Of a DNA stretch of 64,000 nt, positions 28,011 through 37,294 are shown piece after piece. The notes under the pieces are model-generated. The model saw only the letters and a program-made list of their open reading frames with translations, made no database searches and was not told the DNA's origin. The position numbers were made by a program, and so were the translations under genes. Every line of letters starts with the position of its first letter. Within the stretch, counting starts at the first letter, position 1. Origin of the DNA: a bacterium. Lineage in GTDB: Bacteria; Hydrothermota; UBA3073; JACQXS01; JAQTXJ01. Where the stretch lies: assembly GCA_028716385.1 (NCBI GenBank), contig JAQUPX010000003.1:1-64000 (forward strand), read 5' to 3'.

Positions 28011-28436
28011 ATTAAGTTGACTTTTTCTATTTTTTCCTCATCCCCTTTCTCTTTTCTCCCCCTTTTCTCTGTTTTCGTTTTTATAAGTTCTCTTTTTCTC
28101 TTCACTCTGAAATATCTTTATCCTGTTAACCTGCGCCTGCCAGCCATAGGAGGGTTTATCTGCGTCCCAATCATATCTGTTTTTCTTATCTGTTACTTTT
28201 TAACTCTCGACTATCTCCTCTTTTCTGTGTTATTCTGTAGTTATAAATTTTCTCTGTTCTGTGCTAATCCGTATTAATCTGTGTTAATCTGCGTCCAAAT
28301 TCTTTCTGTTATTTTTTCTTTTCTGTGCCTTTCTGTGTTATTCTGTGGCTAAAAATCTTCTCTGTTCTGTAATAATTTTGTGGTTTTTTATTTTTCTTCT
28401 GCTGGGTTAATCTTCCGTGGTCTCTTTCTCAAACTC
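28011..28436. repeat. Intergenic repeat array between converging genes
   Basis: About 425 bases made almost entirely of the dispersed repeat: ATCCTGTTAACCTGCG, CTAATCCGTATTAATCTGTG, TTAATCTGCGTCC, TTTCTGTGTTATTCTGTGGC, all in one orientation. At 28136-28159 a 24-base unit CCTGCCAGCCATAGGAGGGT... is inserted, flanked on each side by CTGCG (28131-28135 and 28160-28164), which looks like a target duplication. A plus-strand frame across 28017-28277 is composed of this repeat and I do not accept it as a gene. Confidence 0.7.
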
Positions 28437-30236
28437 CTAATCAATTTTAAGAATGGCATGGAAAGCTTCTTTTGGTAAGTCCACCGAGCCTTCATTTCTC
28501 ATTCTCTTTTTCCCTTCTTTTTGTTTTTCCCGTAATTTCCTTTTCCTCGTTATGTCCCCACCCGAACACCTTGCCGTTACATCCTTACGGAACGTAGGTA
28601 TCGTTTCTCTGGCAATGATTTTGCCTCCAATCGCCGCCTGAAGCGCTACTGCGAATTGATGCCTCGGGATTACTTCTTTTAATTTGATTACTAAATCCCG
28701 TGCACGCTGCTGTACTTTTTCCGCATTCACAAGAAAAGATAAGGCGTCAACCGCTTCACCGGCAACTAAAATATCCACTTTTGCCAAATCTACTTCCCGA
28801 TAATCCAGATACTCATAGTCAAAAGATGCATACCCCTTGCTTACGGATTTCAACTTATCATAAAAATCAAATAAAACTTCCGACAACGGTAATTCATAAA
28901 TAATTATGTTTCGATTCCCTTCAAGATAATTCAAAGACTGCTGAATGCCTCTTCTGGCTTGCAAAAGCGTTAATACACTGCCTACATATTCATTGGGAAC
29001 TAATATCGTAGCTTTAATGTAGGGTTCCTCGCTTTTGGCTATTTCATTGATACTCGGGAACCTTAGCGGATTGTCTACTATTATCATTTCTCCACTATCT
29101 CTTTTGGTAATATGGTACGAAACGCTTGGTGCAGTCGAAATTAAATCCAATTCATATTCACGATAAAATCTCTCGCTTATTATTTCCATATGCAATAACC
29201 CTAAAAATCCACACCTGTATCCGAGTCCAAGCGCCAACGAAGATTCAGGTTCATATATCAATGAGGCATCCGTCAATCTTAATTTTTCAACTGCATCCTG
29301 CAATTCTTTGAATGCCGTATCAGGTCCGGGATAAAAACTGCAAAAAACCATCGGTTTCAGCTCACGATACCCTTGAAGAGGTTGTTCAGCAGGGAAATTC
29401 ACCGTAGTAATAGTATCTCCTATTTTAATATCCGTAAGATTTTTTATTCCCGTTATAATATACCCTACTTCGCCTGACTGCAAAACATCCTGTGGTATCA
29501 ATCCCATTCTCATAATTCCAATTTCACTAACAGGATACGTATTATCATTAGACATCAATTTAATCTCCATACCTTGCTTTATTTGCCCTTCAAATATTCT
29601 AACGTATATAACGACTCCACGATAAGCATCAAACCAGGAATCAAAAATTAAAGCCTTTAAGGGCGTATTGGGATCCCCTTCAGGAGGAGGAATTTCATCT
29701 ACGATAGTTTCTAATAATTCTTCAACACCAATTCCTTCTTTTCCACTTGCTAAAACAGCCTTATTAGAGTTTAAGTGTAAAACTTCTTCTATTTGTTTTT
29801 TAACAAGAGGGATATCCACATTTTGCAAATCTATTTTATTAATAACCGGAATAATAATCTTATTAAGGCTTTTGGCTAATAACGTATGCGCCAAAGTCTG
29901 CGCTTCCACACCCTGGGAGGCATCAATCAAAAGGACTACGCCTTCCGTTGCGGCAAGACTGCGGGAGACTTCATAAGTAAAATCAACGTGCCCCGGAGTA
30001 TCGATAAGATTTAATATATAGGTCTTACCATCCCACGCCTTGTATTCCATCCTTATAGGGTGAGCTTTGATAGTAATCCCACGTTCGCGTTCCAAATCCA
30101 TAGTATCCAAAACCTGGTCGCGCATTTTCCTGATTTCAATGGTATGCGTGTACTCTAGGAGTCTGTCGGCTAGAGTAGACTTACCGTGATCAATATGGGC
30201 AATTATACTAAAATTCCTGATATTTGAAAGTTCCAT
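28437..30236 (-). CDS. lepA: Elongation factor 4 (LepA)
   Basis: LepA is a ribosomal GTPase acting in back-translocation or initiation quality control. This 599-residue protein has full length and the complete G domain: G1 [15 protein letters not shown]2 [12 protein letters not shown]3 DTPGHVDF, G4 NKIDL and the SAL-like G5 region. Diagnostic LepA segments include [36 protein letters not shown] and the C-terminal domain [40 protein letters not shown]-like sequence. It converges on the envelope gene at 28010 across a repeat array. Confidence 0.98.
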   Translation of the reverse strand: MELSNIRNFSIIAHIDHGKSTLADRLLEYTHTIEIRKMRDQVLDTMDLERERGITIKAHPIRMEYKAWDGKTYILNLIDTPGHVDFTYEVSRSLAATEGVVLLIDASQGVEAQTLAHTLLAKSLNKIIIPVINKIDLQNVDIPLVKKQIEEVLHLNSNKAVLASGKEGIGVEELLETIVDEIPPPEGDPNTPLKALIFDSWFDAYRGVVIYVRIFEGQIKQGMEIKLMSNDNTYPVSEIGIMRMGLIPQDVLQSGEVGYIITGIKNLTDIKIGDTITTVNFPAEQPLQGYRELKPMVFCSFYPGPDTAFKELQDAVEKLRLTDASLIYEPESSLALGLGYRCGFLGLLHMEIISERFYREYELDLISTAPSVSYHITKRDSGEMIIVDNPLRFPSINEIAKSEEPYIKATILVPNEYVGSVLTLLQARRGIQQSLNYLEGNRNIIIYELPLSEVLFDFYDKLKSVSKGYASFDYEYLDYREVDLAKVDILVAGEAVDALSFLVNAEKVQQRARDLVIKLKEVIPRHQFAVALQAAIGGKIIARETIPTFRKDVTARCSGGDITRKRKLREKQKEGKKRMRNEGSVDLPKEAFHAILKID

Positions 30237-30650
30237 TGCTTTGCTTTTGTTACTTAATACTCTATTTTTCCCCTATGTCAAATTAAAAGTTTTTTCTCCC
30301 CTTAATTATCTGACAGCAAAATATTATCCCAATAATCAAAATATTTTTGTAGGGGCGTCTGACCATTCTGTTGTTTGTGACATCCTCCAATCTGTTTGCC
30401 TGCTCGCTCGATAGTCTGTTTACGGCTTTATTATGTAGGGTTACCACGCTGAGACTATCTGTTATTTATTTATTTTTTGTTACTATTTGAGCCTTCTGTT
30501 TATCCTGTTAATCTGCATCCAAATTCTTTCTGTTAAAAAAGACTTGACAAAATATCTAATACACTGCATCAATATATTAGTGTGGTTATAACAGGTATTA
30601 TAAATTTTATTTTATATTTTATAAATAATTTGATTAGGTAGGGAGGATAT
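30237..30650. other. Intergenic with repeats upstream of the FG-GAP gene
   Basis: About 410 bases between divergently oriented lepA and the FG-GAP gene. Copies of the dispersed repeat are present (TTATCCTGTTAATCTGCATCC near 30500). A TTGACA at 30543-30548 could be a -35 element for the plus-strand gene, but no well-placed -10 follows. A strong ribosome binding site (GGGAGGATAT) precedes ATG 30651. No gene is seen. Confidence 0.5.
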
Positions 30651-32516
30651 ATGATGATATTATTTTCGTTTTTGTTGCTCAGAGTAGTTCATACTCAAAA
30701 CGATTGGGTAGGCGGGAGCAGCGTATTAGGCCCCGTAACAAATTGGGGAACTTCTTTTTATTATGTTTCGGATAGTTTAACTTACACTACTCAGGGAGAG
30801 ATACATCCTCTTAAAGGCCAGATAAATTATTCAAACTGGGTCTCCCATACAATAGAGACAAATGCCAATATCGGATGTCACAGCATCTGGCCCGCAGACT
30901 TTGACGGTGACGGTGACATCGACCTCGCCGGATGGATAGGCAAGGCGAACCAGCTTGCCTTTTACCGTAACGATAACGGTGTTTTTACTAAAATGAATAC
31001 CTATGCTACAGTTGCAGCATCTGACTGGGGATTCCTGTCAGGAGCAGATTTTAATGGCGACGGAAGACAGGATGTGGTCGTGCCCGCGGGATTTAGTAAT
31101 ACCTTTACCCATCAAAAAGGAGTAAAATGGTATAGAAACGACGGTAATTTTAATTTCACGCCAATTTCTATCGAGCCATCCTCAGGAACGACATCCTACG
31201 CGCGAATAGATTGTCAGTGTGATGATATAGATAACGACGGTGATGTTGATTTAATCGTCGGCACGGTCTATCCTTGGTTAGGACAACCCGGAGAATTCCT
31301 GCGAATATATAAAAATAACGGTTCGGGAACGTTTTCTCTTTTTGACAGCGTTGCCGGTAATTACTGGCGCTCAAAACTTGTTGACCTTAATGGAGATGGA
31401 TATAAAGACCTTATGGTAGGCGACCCAATGACACCCAGAGGAATCGTGATTTATTTTAATAATGGTACGGGAAAATTCAATCAGGTAACTTCTCTGGTCA
31501 ATGGAGTGGATAGTATAGACGGATTAGGAAGCCGGGATTTCGATAACGATGGAGACCAGGATATTACCGCCTGTTCTAATAGGGCGTACTGGTTTGAAAA
31601 TAACGGCACAGGAACAACTTATACCCGGCACACTATATACGCCGGTTCCGCAGCTGAATTTGCTGACGGCGCTTGCTCCGAAGATATGGACCTGGACGGC
31701 AAATACGATTTGGTCGCAGGATTTACTAAACTGGCATGGTTCAGGCAAATCGGACCTGATAATTTTACTGCTTACGTCCTGGACGACTATAGCTCCATAT
31801 CCTCAAGTACCCATTGGGTAGTTCCAATTAAGATTAAATCAGGATGCATTGGTGGTGGATGGGATATTGTTGTTTGCAGACAGGGTGCATTTATGTGGTA
31901 CGCAAATAATATGGTATCTGGATTTGCTACGGGATGGTTAGAATCATCCGTTCTTGAAACTGCTTCTCAACAAAGGTCTTTTATGTTTTTCGGCTGGGAA
32001 GCTTGTCTCCCCCAACCTAATACAATTGCATTCTACTGGAGAGGCGATAATGTAGCATCCAATATAACTTCTAAAGCATGGGAGGGACCATTTTATGCAG
32101 CACAGGAAATTGATAGCATCGCATTGCCTACTAGCCCTTGTTATAGGTTTTTCCAGTATAAGGCTCAACTCTTGAAAGCAACTGTCGTTGATGCTCCCGT
32201 TTTGTATAAAGTATGGCTAAGCGATACGAACTGTCTTGGCGGTGGAATAGCGGAAAATCCGATTACACTTCAAACAGAACTCAAAACAATCGGGAACAAG
32301 GTGTTACTCTCCGTTAATAAACCGATTGAAAAAGCAACTCTTTCCGTATTTAATATCGCAGGCGAACTTGTACAGACTATTTACAACGGCAAACTTGAAG
32401 CTAAAACTTATAAATTCTCTCCAAATCTGCCTACAAAAGGAATCTACCTTGTAGTCTTAAAATCAAATACCTGCACAAAAACGGTAAAACTTATTAATAC
32501 CGAATCGTCAAAATAG
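30651..32516 (+). CDS. Secreted FG-GAP/VCBS repeat protein with sorting tail
   Basis: This 621-residue protein begins with a short signal peptide (MMILFSFLLLRVVHTQ). It has six FG-GAP/VCBS repeats, each with a Ca-binding DxDxDG-type loop: DFDGDGDIDLAG, DFNGDGRQDVVV, DIDNDGDVDLIV, DLNGDGYKDLMV, DFDNDGDQDITA and DMDLDGKYDLVA. A middle beta domain precedes a C-terminal module (VFNIAGELVQTIYNG... KGIYLVVLKS) like the type IX sorting or FlgD-like domain found on other secreted proteins here. It is probably surface-attached or secreted; the ligand is unknown. Confidence 0.87.
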   Translation: MMILFSFLLLRVVHTQNDWVGGSSVLGPVTNWGTSFYYVSDSLTYTTQGEIHPLKGQINYSNWVSHTIETNANIGCHSIWPADFDGDGDIDLAGWIGKANQLAFYRNDNGVFTKMNTYATVAASDWGFLSGADFNGDGRQDVVVPAGFSNTFTHQKGVKWYRNDGNFNFTPISIEPSSGTTSYARIDCQCDDIDNDGDVDLIVGTVYPWLGQPGEFLRIYKNNGSGTFSLFDSVAGNYWRSKLVDLNGDGYKDLMVGDPMTPRGIVIYFNNGTGKFNQVTSLVNGVDSIDGLGSRDFDNDGDQDITACSNRAYWFENNGTGTTYTRHTIYAGSAAEFADGACSEDMDLDGKYDLVAGFTKLAWFRQIGPDNFTAYVLDDYSSISSSTHWVVPIKIKSGCIGGGWDIVVCRQGAFMWYANNMVSGFATGWLESSVLETASQQRSFMFFGWEACLPQPNTIAFYWRGDNVASNITSKAWEGPFYAAQEIDSIALPTSPCYRFFQYKAQLLKATVVDAPVLYKVWLSDTNCLGGGIAENPITLQTELKTIGNKVLLSVNKPIEKATLSVFNIAGELVQTIYNGKLEAKTYKFSPNLPTKGIYLVVLKSNTCTKTVKLINTESSK

Positions 32517-32578
32517 CACACGATTGTTTGGGTTTATTATAGAAACATCCCGCTCTGGCGCATAACCTAATGTTTGTC

Positions 32579-32611
32579 ATTCCTGCGGAAGCAGGAATCC
32601 ATCTTTTTTTT
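32579..32611 (+). terminator. Rho-independent terminator after the FG-GAP gene
   Basis: The hairpin ATTCCTGC-GGAA-GCAGGAAT (32579-32598, 8 bp stem, 4-base loop) is followed by CCATC and then an eight-base T run, a good intrinsic terminator in the plus direction about 60 bases after the stop. The hairpin itself belongs to a very common dispersed palindrome (GTCATTCCTGCGGAAGCAGG), so the termination function may be secondary. Confidence 0.65.
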
Positions 32612-33321
32612 CTAATTTATTTGTAGTGGTAGGAATGTCACTTATTCGCCATTCTTCTCGGAGGAGACATTCTTGTTTGTTGTTTGATTAGATACGAGTA
32701 CACAATCTCATCTATTGTAAAAAATAAGCAACGCCTGTTCTATTTGTCATTCTGAGCACAGCGAAGAATCTGTTTCTTTGCAGGGCAAACCAGAAATTAT
32801 CCCACTACCGCAGAACTCCTTAGTTACAAAAAATTACTATTAATTAACCCTTGGATATAATCCTTAGAACTTGTTATCTATCTCTGCGGACTACAGTCCC
32901 AAGTTTGTTATGAGACCTGTCTTTTTTTCTGTGCTAATCCGTATTAATCTGTGGCAATCCCTATCTGCCAATCTGTTTGGTAAATGCGTGCAAATTCTTT
33001 CTGTTTTCCGTCTTTCGTGCTTAGTTGGAGTTTCCGATAAAAGGGCGGCTTATAGAAAGCCCTTTCCGCCTTTGGAGGATTAGGGATTGCTATCTAGAGC
33101 AAAGAGAAAGACTCTAACTTATCCAGATCAGCTAGGTCAAATCCCTGTTAAAATAAATCTGTTCTTTGTTTTTCGTGCTAATTCGCGCCTGCCCGCCGAA
33201 GGAGGGTTTATTCGTGGATGTAATCTGTCTTTTGTTCTTATTTCGTGCTCTTTTTTTGTGCTTTAGTGCTTTTGTGGCAAGTCTTTCCATCTCTGTTCCC
33301 TTTTAGTTCGCTTAGGATTTC
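32612..33321. repeat. Repeat-rich intergenic region
   Basis: About 700 bases without a gene. Recognisable pieces are: a GTCATTCTGAGCACAGCGAAG unit near 32750, the dispersed repeat (CTAATCCGTATTAATCTGTGGC near 32935, and 33170-33290), a 25-base insertion at 32960-32984 related to the one at 22677-22701, a second insertion at 33188-33210 related to the one at 28136-28159, and a CTTATCCAGATCAGCTAGG palindrome fragment near 33118. A plus-strand frame 32871-33083 consists of these repeats and has no family features. Confidence 0.65.
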
Positions 33322-33789
33322 TTAAATAATGTTTTTCAAAAGTGATAAAAACACTAACCCGTCAAAAATCTTATCCGATTTCGCAACAGAATAACTTTTA
33401 CGAATAGTGTCCCCTTCCTGTTCTAAAAGGCTCTTGAACTCTTCGTTGGAAACAGATAGTTTTTCCCTAACTATTTTGGGAGTTAATTCCAACAATCTCA
33501 TATTATTTTTATGGCAAAAAAGGTGGAGAATTGCCGAATTTGCAAAACCTTCTTCATCCCTGAGTTTTCCCATATATTTTTGAGGAGATTGATATACAAA
33601 TAAACCTGCGGAATATTTTGTTTGAATCCTTAATAATTCATCCAAAACCTTATTATACTTTTCCCCTCTGTTTTCTACGGATTCCAAAGATACATTGCCC
33701 CTATCACCTACAACTAAATTTCCGGCGTTTATGTCACATTCTAAAAAATTGATTTTCTCTTTCTCAAATCTAAATAAAATTATTTTCAT
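33322..33789 (-). CDS. Hypothetical protein, possibly RNase H/RuvC-like fold
   Basis: This 155-residue protein has no family I can name. The order of secondary structure (strands MKIILFRFEK, INFLECDI, then a helix, GLFVYQSPQ strand, helix, NNMRLLELTP strand-loop, final helix SDKIFDGLVFLSLLK with an acidic residue) resembles the RNase H-like fold of RuvC or DUF3010 proteins. Possible acidic active-site positions would be Asp19 and the Asp residues of SDKIFDG. No nuclease motif is certain. It lies alone between repeat-rich spacers, with a 70-base repeat directly upstream of its start. Confidence 0.45.
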   Translation of the reverse strand: MKIILFRFEKEKINFLECDINAGNLVVGDRGNVSLESVENRGEKYNKVLDELLRIQTKYSAGLFVYQSPQKYMGKLRDEEGFANSAILHLFCHKNNMRLLELTPKIVREKLSVSNEEFKSLLEQEGDTIRKSYSVAKSDKIFDGLVFLSLLKNII

Positions 33790-33790
33790 A

Positions 33791-33865
33791 TTAAATTACC
33801 CTGTCCTTTAGGACGGGGGTAGAAGGCTAAACCCAAAAAGTTTTCCGGGCTTTAGCCCACAACTC
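33791..33865. repeat. Two-hairpin repeat, copy A
   Basis: A stretch of about 70 bases containing CTGTCCTTTAGGACGGGGG (hairpin around TTTA) and CGGGCTTTAGCCC (hairpin around TTTA). A second copy with the same order and spacing is at 45075-45143. Copy A lies directly against the 5' end of the gene at 33322-33789. Confidence 0.75.
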
Positions 33866-34121
33866 AAGATTAAAATGATCTATGATATGTTGTATTACTA
33901 AATTGAGAATACTAAAAGTCAAGGACAAAAAAGCAACTTATAACATTTTAACCTTGAGAAAATATAAATTCCACTACCGAGCAAAACTCTTCCTGTTTAA
34001 TCCGTGACTATCCGTGTAAATCCCTGCCTGCCGGCAGGCAGGCGTGGCAAAGAATCTTTCTGTTTACTCTTATTTTTTAGTTTCTTTTCAATCCCCACTC
34101 TAAAATCAAAAATCCGCATTT
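33866..34121. repeat. Intergenic repeats with a 20-base perfect palindrome
   Basis: Between the RNase H-like gene and yedE. Contains TAATCCGTGACTATCCGTGT of the dispersed family, interrupted at 34023-34042 by the perfect palindrome CCTGCCTGCCGGCAGGCAGG, then CGTGGCAAAG. Further right are 'AAAATCAAAAATCCGCATT' pieces. No gene. Confidence 0.65.
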
Positions 34122-35159
34122 TTAAATCTTCACTTTATTTGTAAATCCAATAATAAAAAACACCCCTATCCCGATTATCATCGCTATAATGCCATTGCTC
34201 AACACGCCCGCAGCTGAACCCGCAATCATAAAATTATGCGCAACCGCCACCCCGGCAATCATCCCAAGAAAACTTATCCCTGAATCCGTATTGCCGTACC
34301 CTGCAAGAATGGTCTGCCTGAAAGGACATCCGCCTATCAAAACCGACCCCCAGCCCACAAGCAACATTCCCAGAAAACTTGCTATATAATTTGTATGAAC
34401 TCCGGGAGATACGCCCGGCTTAAATTGTCCCAACAATAAATTACCCAGAAGACAGAAAAGGAAAAACCCAAGAATCCCACTAAACAAATGGAAATCTTTC
34501 ATCAAAATAATATCCCTGATCCCACCCGCAAAACATAGCCTTGACCTCTGCGCAAAAATACCGATAAGTAATCCTGCGATAATAGAAATTACGATCGGTG
34601 CATGCCCTTTAGGAGTTAAAACAATGAAAGAAGGTTTTGCCAGAAGTAATATAAATAAACATAATGCAACAATCGGAATTATAAAACCGTTTATTTTGCT
34701 AACTTCCTGCGCTTTTCCAAGCGTAAACCCTCCCTTAAGAAATAAAGCGCCAACCCATATTCCAACGATAAATCCCAAAAGTCCGGCTAAAGCCGTCCAA
34801 TCCCCGCCGGCTAACCTGCCCAACATCCTGATGGGGCATCCGAGAAAAACAAGCGCTCCCATTGCTACAAAGAAACTAATCGTGAAACGAATAATCGGGG
34901 AAGAACCGCCAATAACCTTAAACTCCTTGGTGAAAACTCCTATAATAAAAGCGCCCAAAATAAATCCTAATATCTCCGGGCGAATGTAAGAAAGTTTTTC
35001 CGTATGATGCAATCCTAATGCGCCTGCAATGTCCCTGATAAAACAAATACCGCAAACTCCCATATTAGGGGGATTTCCTAAACTTATAAGGGATGCAAAC
35101 AATATCCCCAATACCCCCCCCGTAAGAAAAACCATCCACGAAATCTTAATCTTCCCCAT
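34122..35159 (-). CDS. yedE: YedE-type selenium/sulfur membrane transporter
   Basis: This 345-residue membrane protein has about nine to ten hydrophobic segments. The YeeE/YedE motifs recur twice: MGVCGICFIRDIAGALGL, FLGCPIRMLGRLAGGDW, RLCFAGGIRDIILMKD and IGGCPFRQTILAGYGNTDSG. The Cys-containing GCP motifs line the thiosulfate-type channel. In genomes with selD and yedF this subgroup is annotated as a selenium transporter, and yedF lies three genes upstream here. I set the start at ATG 35159, preceded by GGGGGAGGAA; the frame opens earlier but without a better signal. Confidence 0.88.
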   Translation of the reverse strand: MGKIKISWMVFLTGGVLGILFASLISLGNPPNMGVCGICFIRDIAGALGLHHTEKLSYIRPEILGFILGAFIIGVFTKEFKVIGGSSPIIRFTISFFVAMGALVFLGCPIRMLGRLAGGDWTALAGLLGFIVGIWVGALFLKGGFTLGKAQEVSKINGFIIPIVALCLFILLLAKPSFIVLTPKGHAPIVISIIAGLLIGIFAQRSRLCFAGGIRDIILMKDFHLFSGILGFFLFCLLGNLLLGQFKPGVSPGVHTNYIASFLGMLLVGWGSVLIGGCPFRQTILAGYGNTDSGISFLGMIAGVAVAHNFMIAGSAAGVLSNGIIAMIIGIGVFFIIGFTNKVKI

Positions 35160-35299
35160 TTCCTCCCCCTTAGTTAGAGTTTGTTTCGCTAGAAACATTA
35201 GTCTAACTTATCAGTGTTTCTGACTTAGATAGAGTTCGTGCCGAAGGCGCGTTACTCTGACTTATCCAGCTCCTCACAAACTAATTAATTATATGTAAA

Positions 35300-35746
35300 T
35301 TATTCTTTTTCCCTTAATATAAGTTTTGCTACTTCTACGGCAACTTCACCGGTAAAAGCAATACACTGTTCCATCTGTTCCGGCGAACCGAGTTCCATTC
35401 CATTAGTTAAAACACGACAACACAAACTTTTATGACGACTCTGAAAAGTATCGTGTAGCTCTTTGGCAAGCGCCATTGCTTTATTTACTTTGTTATCCCG
35501 TGGTTCAGTCCTACCAAAAACCAATCCTACAGCCATAATCCCGCCTGAAACTGCACCACAGGTGCAACCGGCGCATCCCATGCCCACGGGAAACCCGGAT
35601 GCCATAGCAATTACGTCATCCGTAATCGGCAAATCAAACTCATCCTTTATAGTCTTTACAATTGCTTCAGAACAGTAAAAATCTCCGTTACGATAATATT
35701 CCTCTGCCACACTTTTTATTCTATTAAGACTGCCTTCATTGTTCAT
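35300..35746 (-). CDS. C_GCAxxG_C_C family protein
   Basis: This 148-residue protein shows the family's cysteine signature: FYCSEAIV, then GMGCAGCTCGAVSGGIMAVGL and HKSLCCRVLT. The spacing is that of the redox-active, probably metal- or cluster-binding C_GCAxxG_C_C family, often found near selenium or anaerobic redox genes. It sits in the minus-strand group between yedE and a small conserved-looking gene. A role in selenium handling is inference from context only. Confidence 0.88.
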   Translation of the reverse strand: MNNEGSLNRIKSVAEEYYRNGDFYCSEAIVKTIKDEFDLPITDDVIAMASGFPVGMGCAGCTCGAVSGGIMAVGLVFGRTEPRDNKVNKAMALAKELHDTFQSRHKSLCCRVLTNGMELGSPEQMEQCIAFTGEVAVEVAKLILREKE

Positions 35747-35791
35747 TCTTCGCCCCCATCCTAAAACCTCAGTCCAATATGGACTACTATA

Positions 35792-36166
35792 TTAGGCATT
35801 AAGTGCTGATAAAAAAGCAGTTCTCAAATCTTCAAGTTGTTTTTCAGCAGAGCTTGAGGGTATTCCCGGCTGGAGCCCCACGCCGCAAAAATAAGTATCA
35901 TTAACAGGAAAAATCATCATAGTCATTTTAGAAGCTTCAACTATTAATTTATTCGGTGAACCACCATTTAGGTTCGTAAGTGAATTACCCAGTGTCTTCA
36001 TAATGGCTGTACACTGCTGAGGAAAGTAATTAGATTCTGCCTTTGGGTCTGAGTCTTCATTGACTGCAGACACTCCCTTCTGATAATTTACCAATCCGTG
36101 ACAAATGTATCCCGGGACTTTGGTAATATTGGTAACTGCTTGCTGCATTTCTTCACTGATTTTCAT
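35792..36166 (-). CDS. Small unknown protein in the yedE-yedF group (Roadblock/profilin-like?)
   Basis: This 124-residue protein has a strong ribosome binding site (AAAGGAGGAAAC before ATG). The middle (LIVEASKMTMMIFPVNDTYFCGVGL) has the two-strand pattern of Roadblock/LC7 or profilin-like domains and ends with LRTAFLSALNA. Cysteines occur at ICHG, QCTAIM and YFCGV. I do not recognise the family. It lies between the C_GCAxxG_C_C gene and yedF, so it is a candidate accessory factor for selenium metabolism. Confidence 0.6.
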   Translation of the reverse strand: MKISEEMQQAVTNITKVPGYICHGLVNYQKGVSAVNEDSDPKAESNYFPQQCTAIMKTLGNSLTNLNGGSPNKLIVEASKMTMMIFPVNDTYFCGVGLQPGIPSSSAEKQLEDLRTAFLSALNA

Positions 36167-36242
36167 GTTTCCTCCTTTACAAACCTCTTGGGCTTTAGCC
36201 CTTAGAGTTTGTTATCCAGCTCATCTGGATTAGAATTTTTCT

Positions 36243-36842
36243 TTATAAACTAATCACTTTATCCGCCCTTAAAAACGTTTCCGATATTTCAAAGAAATTT
36301 GATACTCTCCCAACCTTTAACTTGTCTTTGAGATGAAAGAAATCCAAACAGGTTCCGCATACAAGCATTTCTATACCCATTTTTTCAAGTTCTGCCAAAT
36401 TCTCTAAATGAGAAGAGCCATCAGTAACAAGCTTTACTCCGTTATTCATAAATATAATTCTATAAGGTTTTGGAGACAATTCCTTCAGCGTAGGAAAAAA
36501 AGCTTTCATCAGGATTTTACCAAGTTCGTCGTCCCCTCTTCCTACTGCATCCGAAGAAATAAACACCACTGTTTTACTCTCCTCCTCCTTATTACAAACT
36601 ATCTTTTCCCCGGAAACTTTTGAGTCCACACCCTTTGTTATCTTAATATTATATATATCTTGCGTTTCCGTCAATTCAACCTTACAACCCGAGTTTTTTG
36701 CAAACCGCGATACGTTTTCAGATGCAGGTTTGTTATCAACAATAACTTCTATGACTCCATCGGTCATCCCTTCCAATGCCTTTTTAGTTAAAATTACAGG
36801 CTGAGGACATGCTAACCCGCAAGCATCAATTTTATTTGTCAT
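36243..36842 (-). CDS. yedF: Sulfurtransferase-like selenium metabolism protein YedF
   Basis: This 199-residue protein has an N-terminal TusA/SirA domain, DACGLACPQPVILTKKAL with the CPxP motif (Cys12), and a C-terminal DsrE/F-like domain (VVFISSDAVGRGDDELGKIL ... LVCGTCLDFF). This two-domain architecture defines YedF, associated with selenium metabolism in genomes with selD. Start ATG 36842 is preceded by AAGGAG; an earlier in-frame start would add 10 unlikely residues. It belongs to the minus-strand group running from the Mop gene to yedE. Confidence 0.93.
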   Translation of the reverse strand: MTNKIDACGLACPQPVILTKKALEGMTDGVIEVIVDNKPASENVSRFAKNSGCKVELTETQDIYNIKITKGVDSKVSGEKIVCNKEEESKTVVFISSDAVGRGDDELGKILMKAFFPTLKELSPKPYRIIFMNNGVKLVTDGSSHLENLAELEKMGIEMLVCGTCLDFFHLKDKLKVGRVSNFFEISETFLRADKVISL

Positions 36843-36907
36843 ATTTACTCCTTTACTTAGAGCTTGCGACATAGGAGCAGGACTCTAAGTTATCCAGCAA
36901 AGCTGGG

Positions 36908-37117
36908 TTATTCTTTTACAATTAGAACATTTACGGCTTTAACGACAACCTTAATTTTATCTCCCTTCTTCAAACCAAGAGATTCAAGCGACTCCTTTGT
37001 CATAACGGAACTCATTTTTGACTTATCCAAAACATCAATATCAACCTGACACATTATGCCGTCTTTTACAACCTTTGTTACCTTTCCAATTAATTGATTT
37101 CTCGCTCCGTATTTCAT
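36908..37117 (-). CDS. Molybdopterin-binding TOBE (Mop) domain protein
   Basis: This 69-residue protein is a single TOBE/Mop domain: MKYGARNQLIGKVTKVVKDG, VDIDVLDKSKMSSVMTKESL, LGLKKGDKIKVVVKAVNVLI. Such proteins bind molybdate or tungstate in the cytoplasm for storage or signalling. It is the first gene of the minus-strand group leading into yedF and yedE, which links molybdenum and selenium, as in selenium-dependent molybdenum hydroxylase systems. GGGGGAAGAT precedes the ATG. No hydroxylase is in this window. Confidence 0.9.
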   Translation of the reverse strand: MKYGARNQLIGKVTKVVKDGIMCQVDIDVLDKSKMSSVMTKESLESLGLKKGDKIKVVVKAVNVLIVKE

Positions 37118-37137
37118 ATCTTCCCCCTTCTTAATAG

Positions 37138-37161
37138 TTACTATTAGTTACCATAAGTTAC
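37138..37161. repeat. TTAC tandem array, 10-base period, 3 units
   Basis: TTACTATTAG, TTACCATAAG and TTACTACTTA follow each other with exactly 10-base spacing, directly upstream of the Mop gene (ATG at 37117). The same unit forms a nine-copy array at 49360-49441 upstream of tRNA-Phe. One-helical-turn spacing would put every unit on the same face of the DNA. Confidence 0.6.
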
Positions 37162-37181
37162 TACTTAAACATATTCCCATC

Positions 37182-37233
37182 TTCATCTAATATATAGATT
37201 TGTCAAATTGAAAGTTTAGATATAACACTGGTA
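37182..37233 (-). promoter_or_regulatory. Conserved upstream element of the Mop-yedF-yedE group
   Basis: On the plus strand this reads TTCATCTAATATATAGATTT then GTCAAATTGAAAGTTTA..., ending in AACACTGGTATA. Nearly the same order (TTCATTCAATATATAAAATT, TGTCAATCTGAA, AACACTGATATA) occurs at 46337-46404 between the AIR-synthase-like gene and the divergent LysR gene. Read on the minus strand it includes TTGACA, a possible -35 element. Binding by the LysR protein is inference. Confidence 0.55.
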
Positions 37234-37294
37234 TATAATATAAAAAATCAATGATTTGATAAAAGAGTTATATTTTGGGATACAAATGAAATTA

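Noticed and set aside
28017-28277. Plus-strand hydrophobic reading frame
   Set aside because: Composed of the degenerate intergenic repeat; no start signal and no family.
32871-33083. Plus-strand small gene
   Set aside because: Made from repeat units and inserted palindromes; no ribosome binding site.
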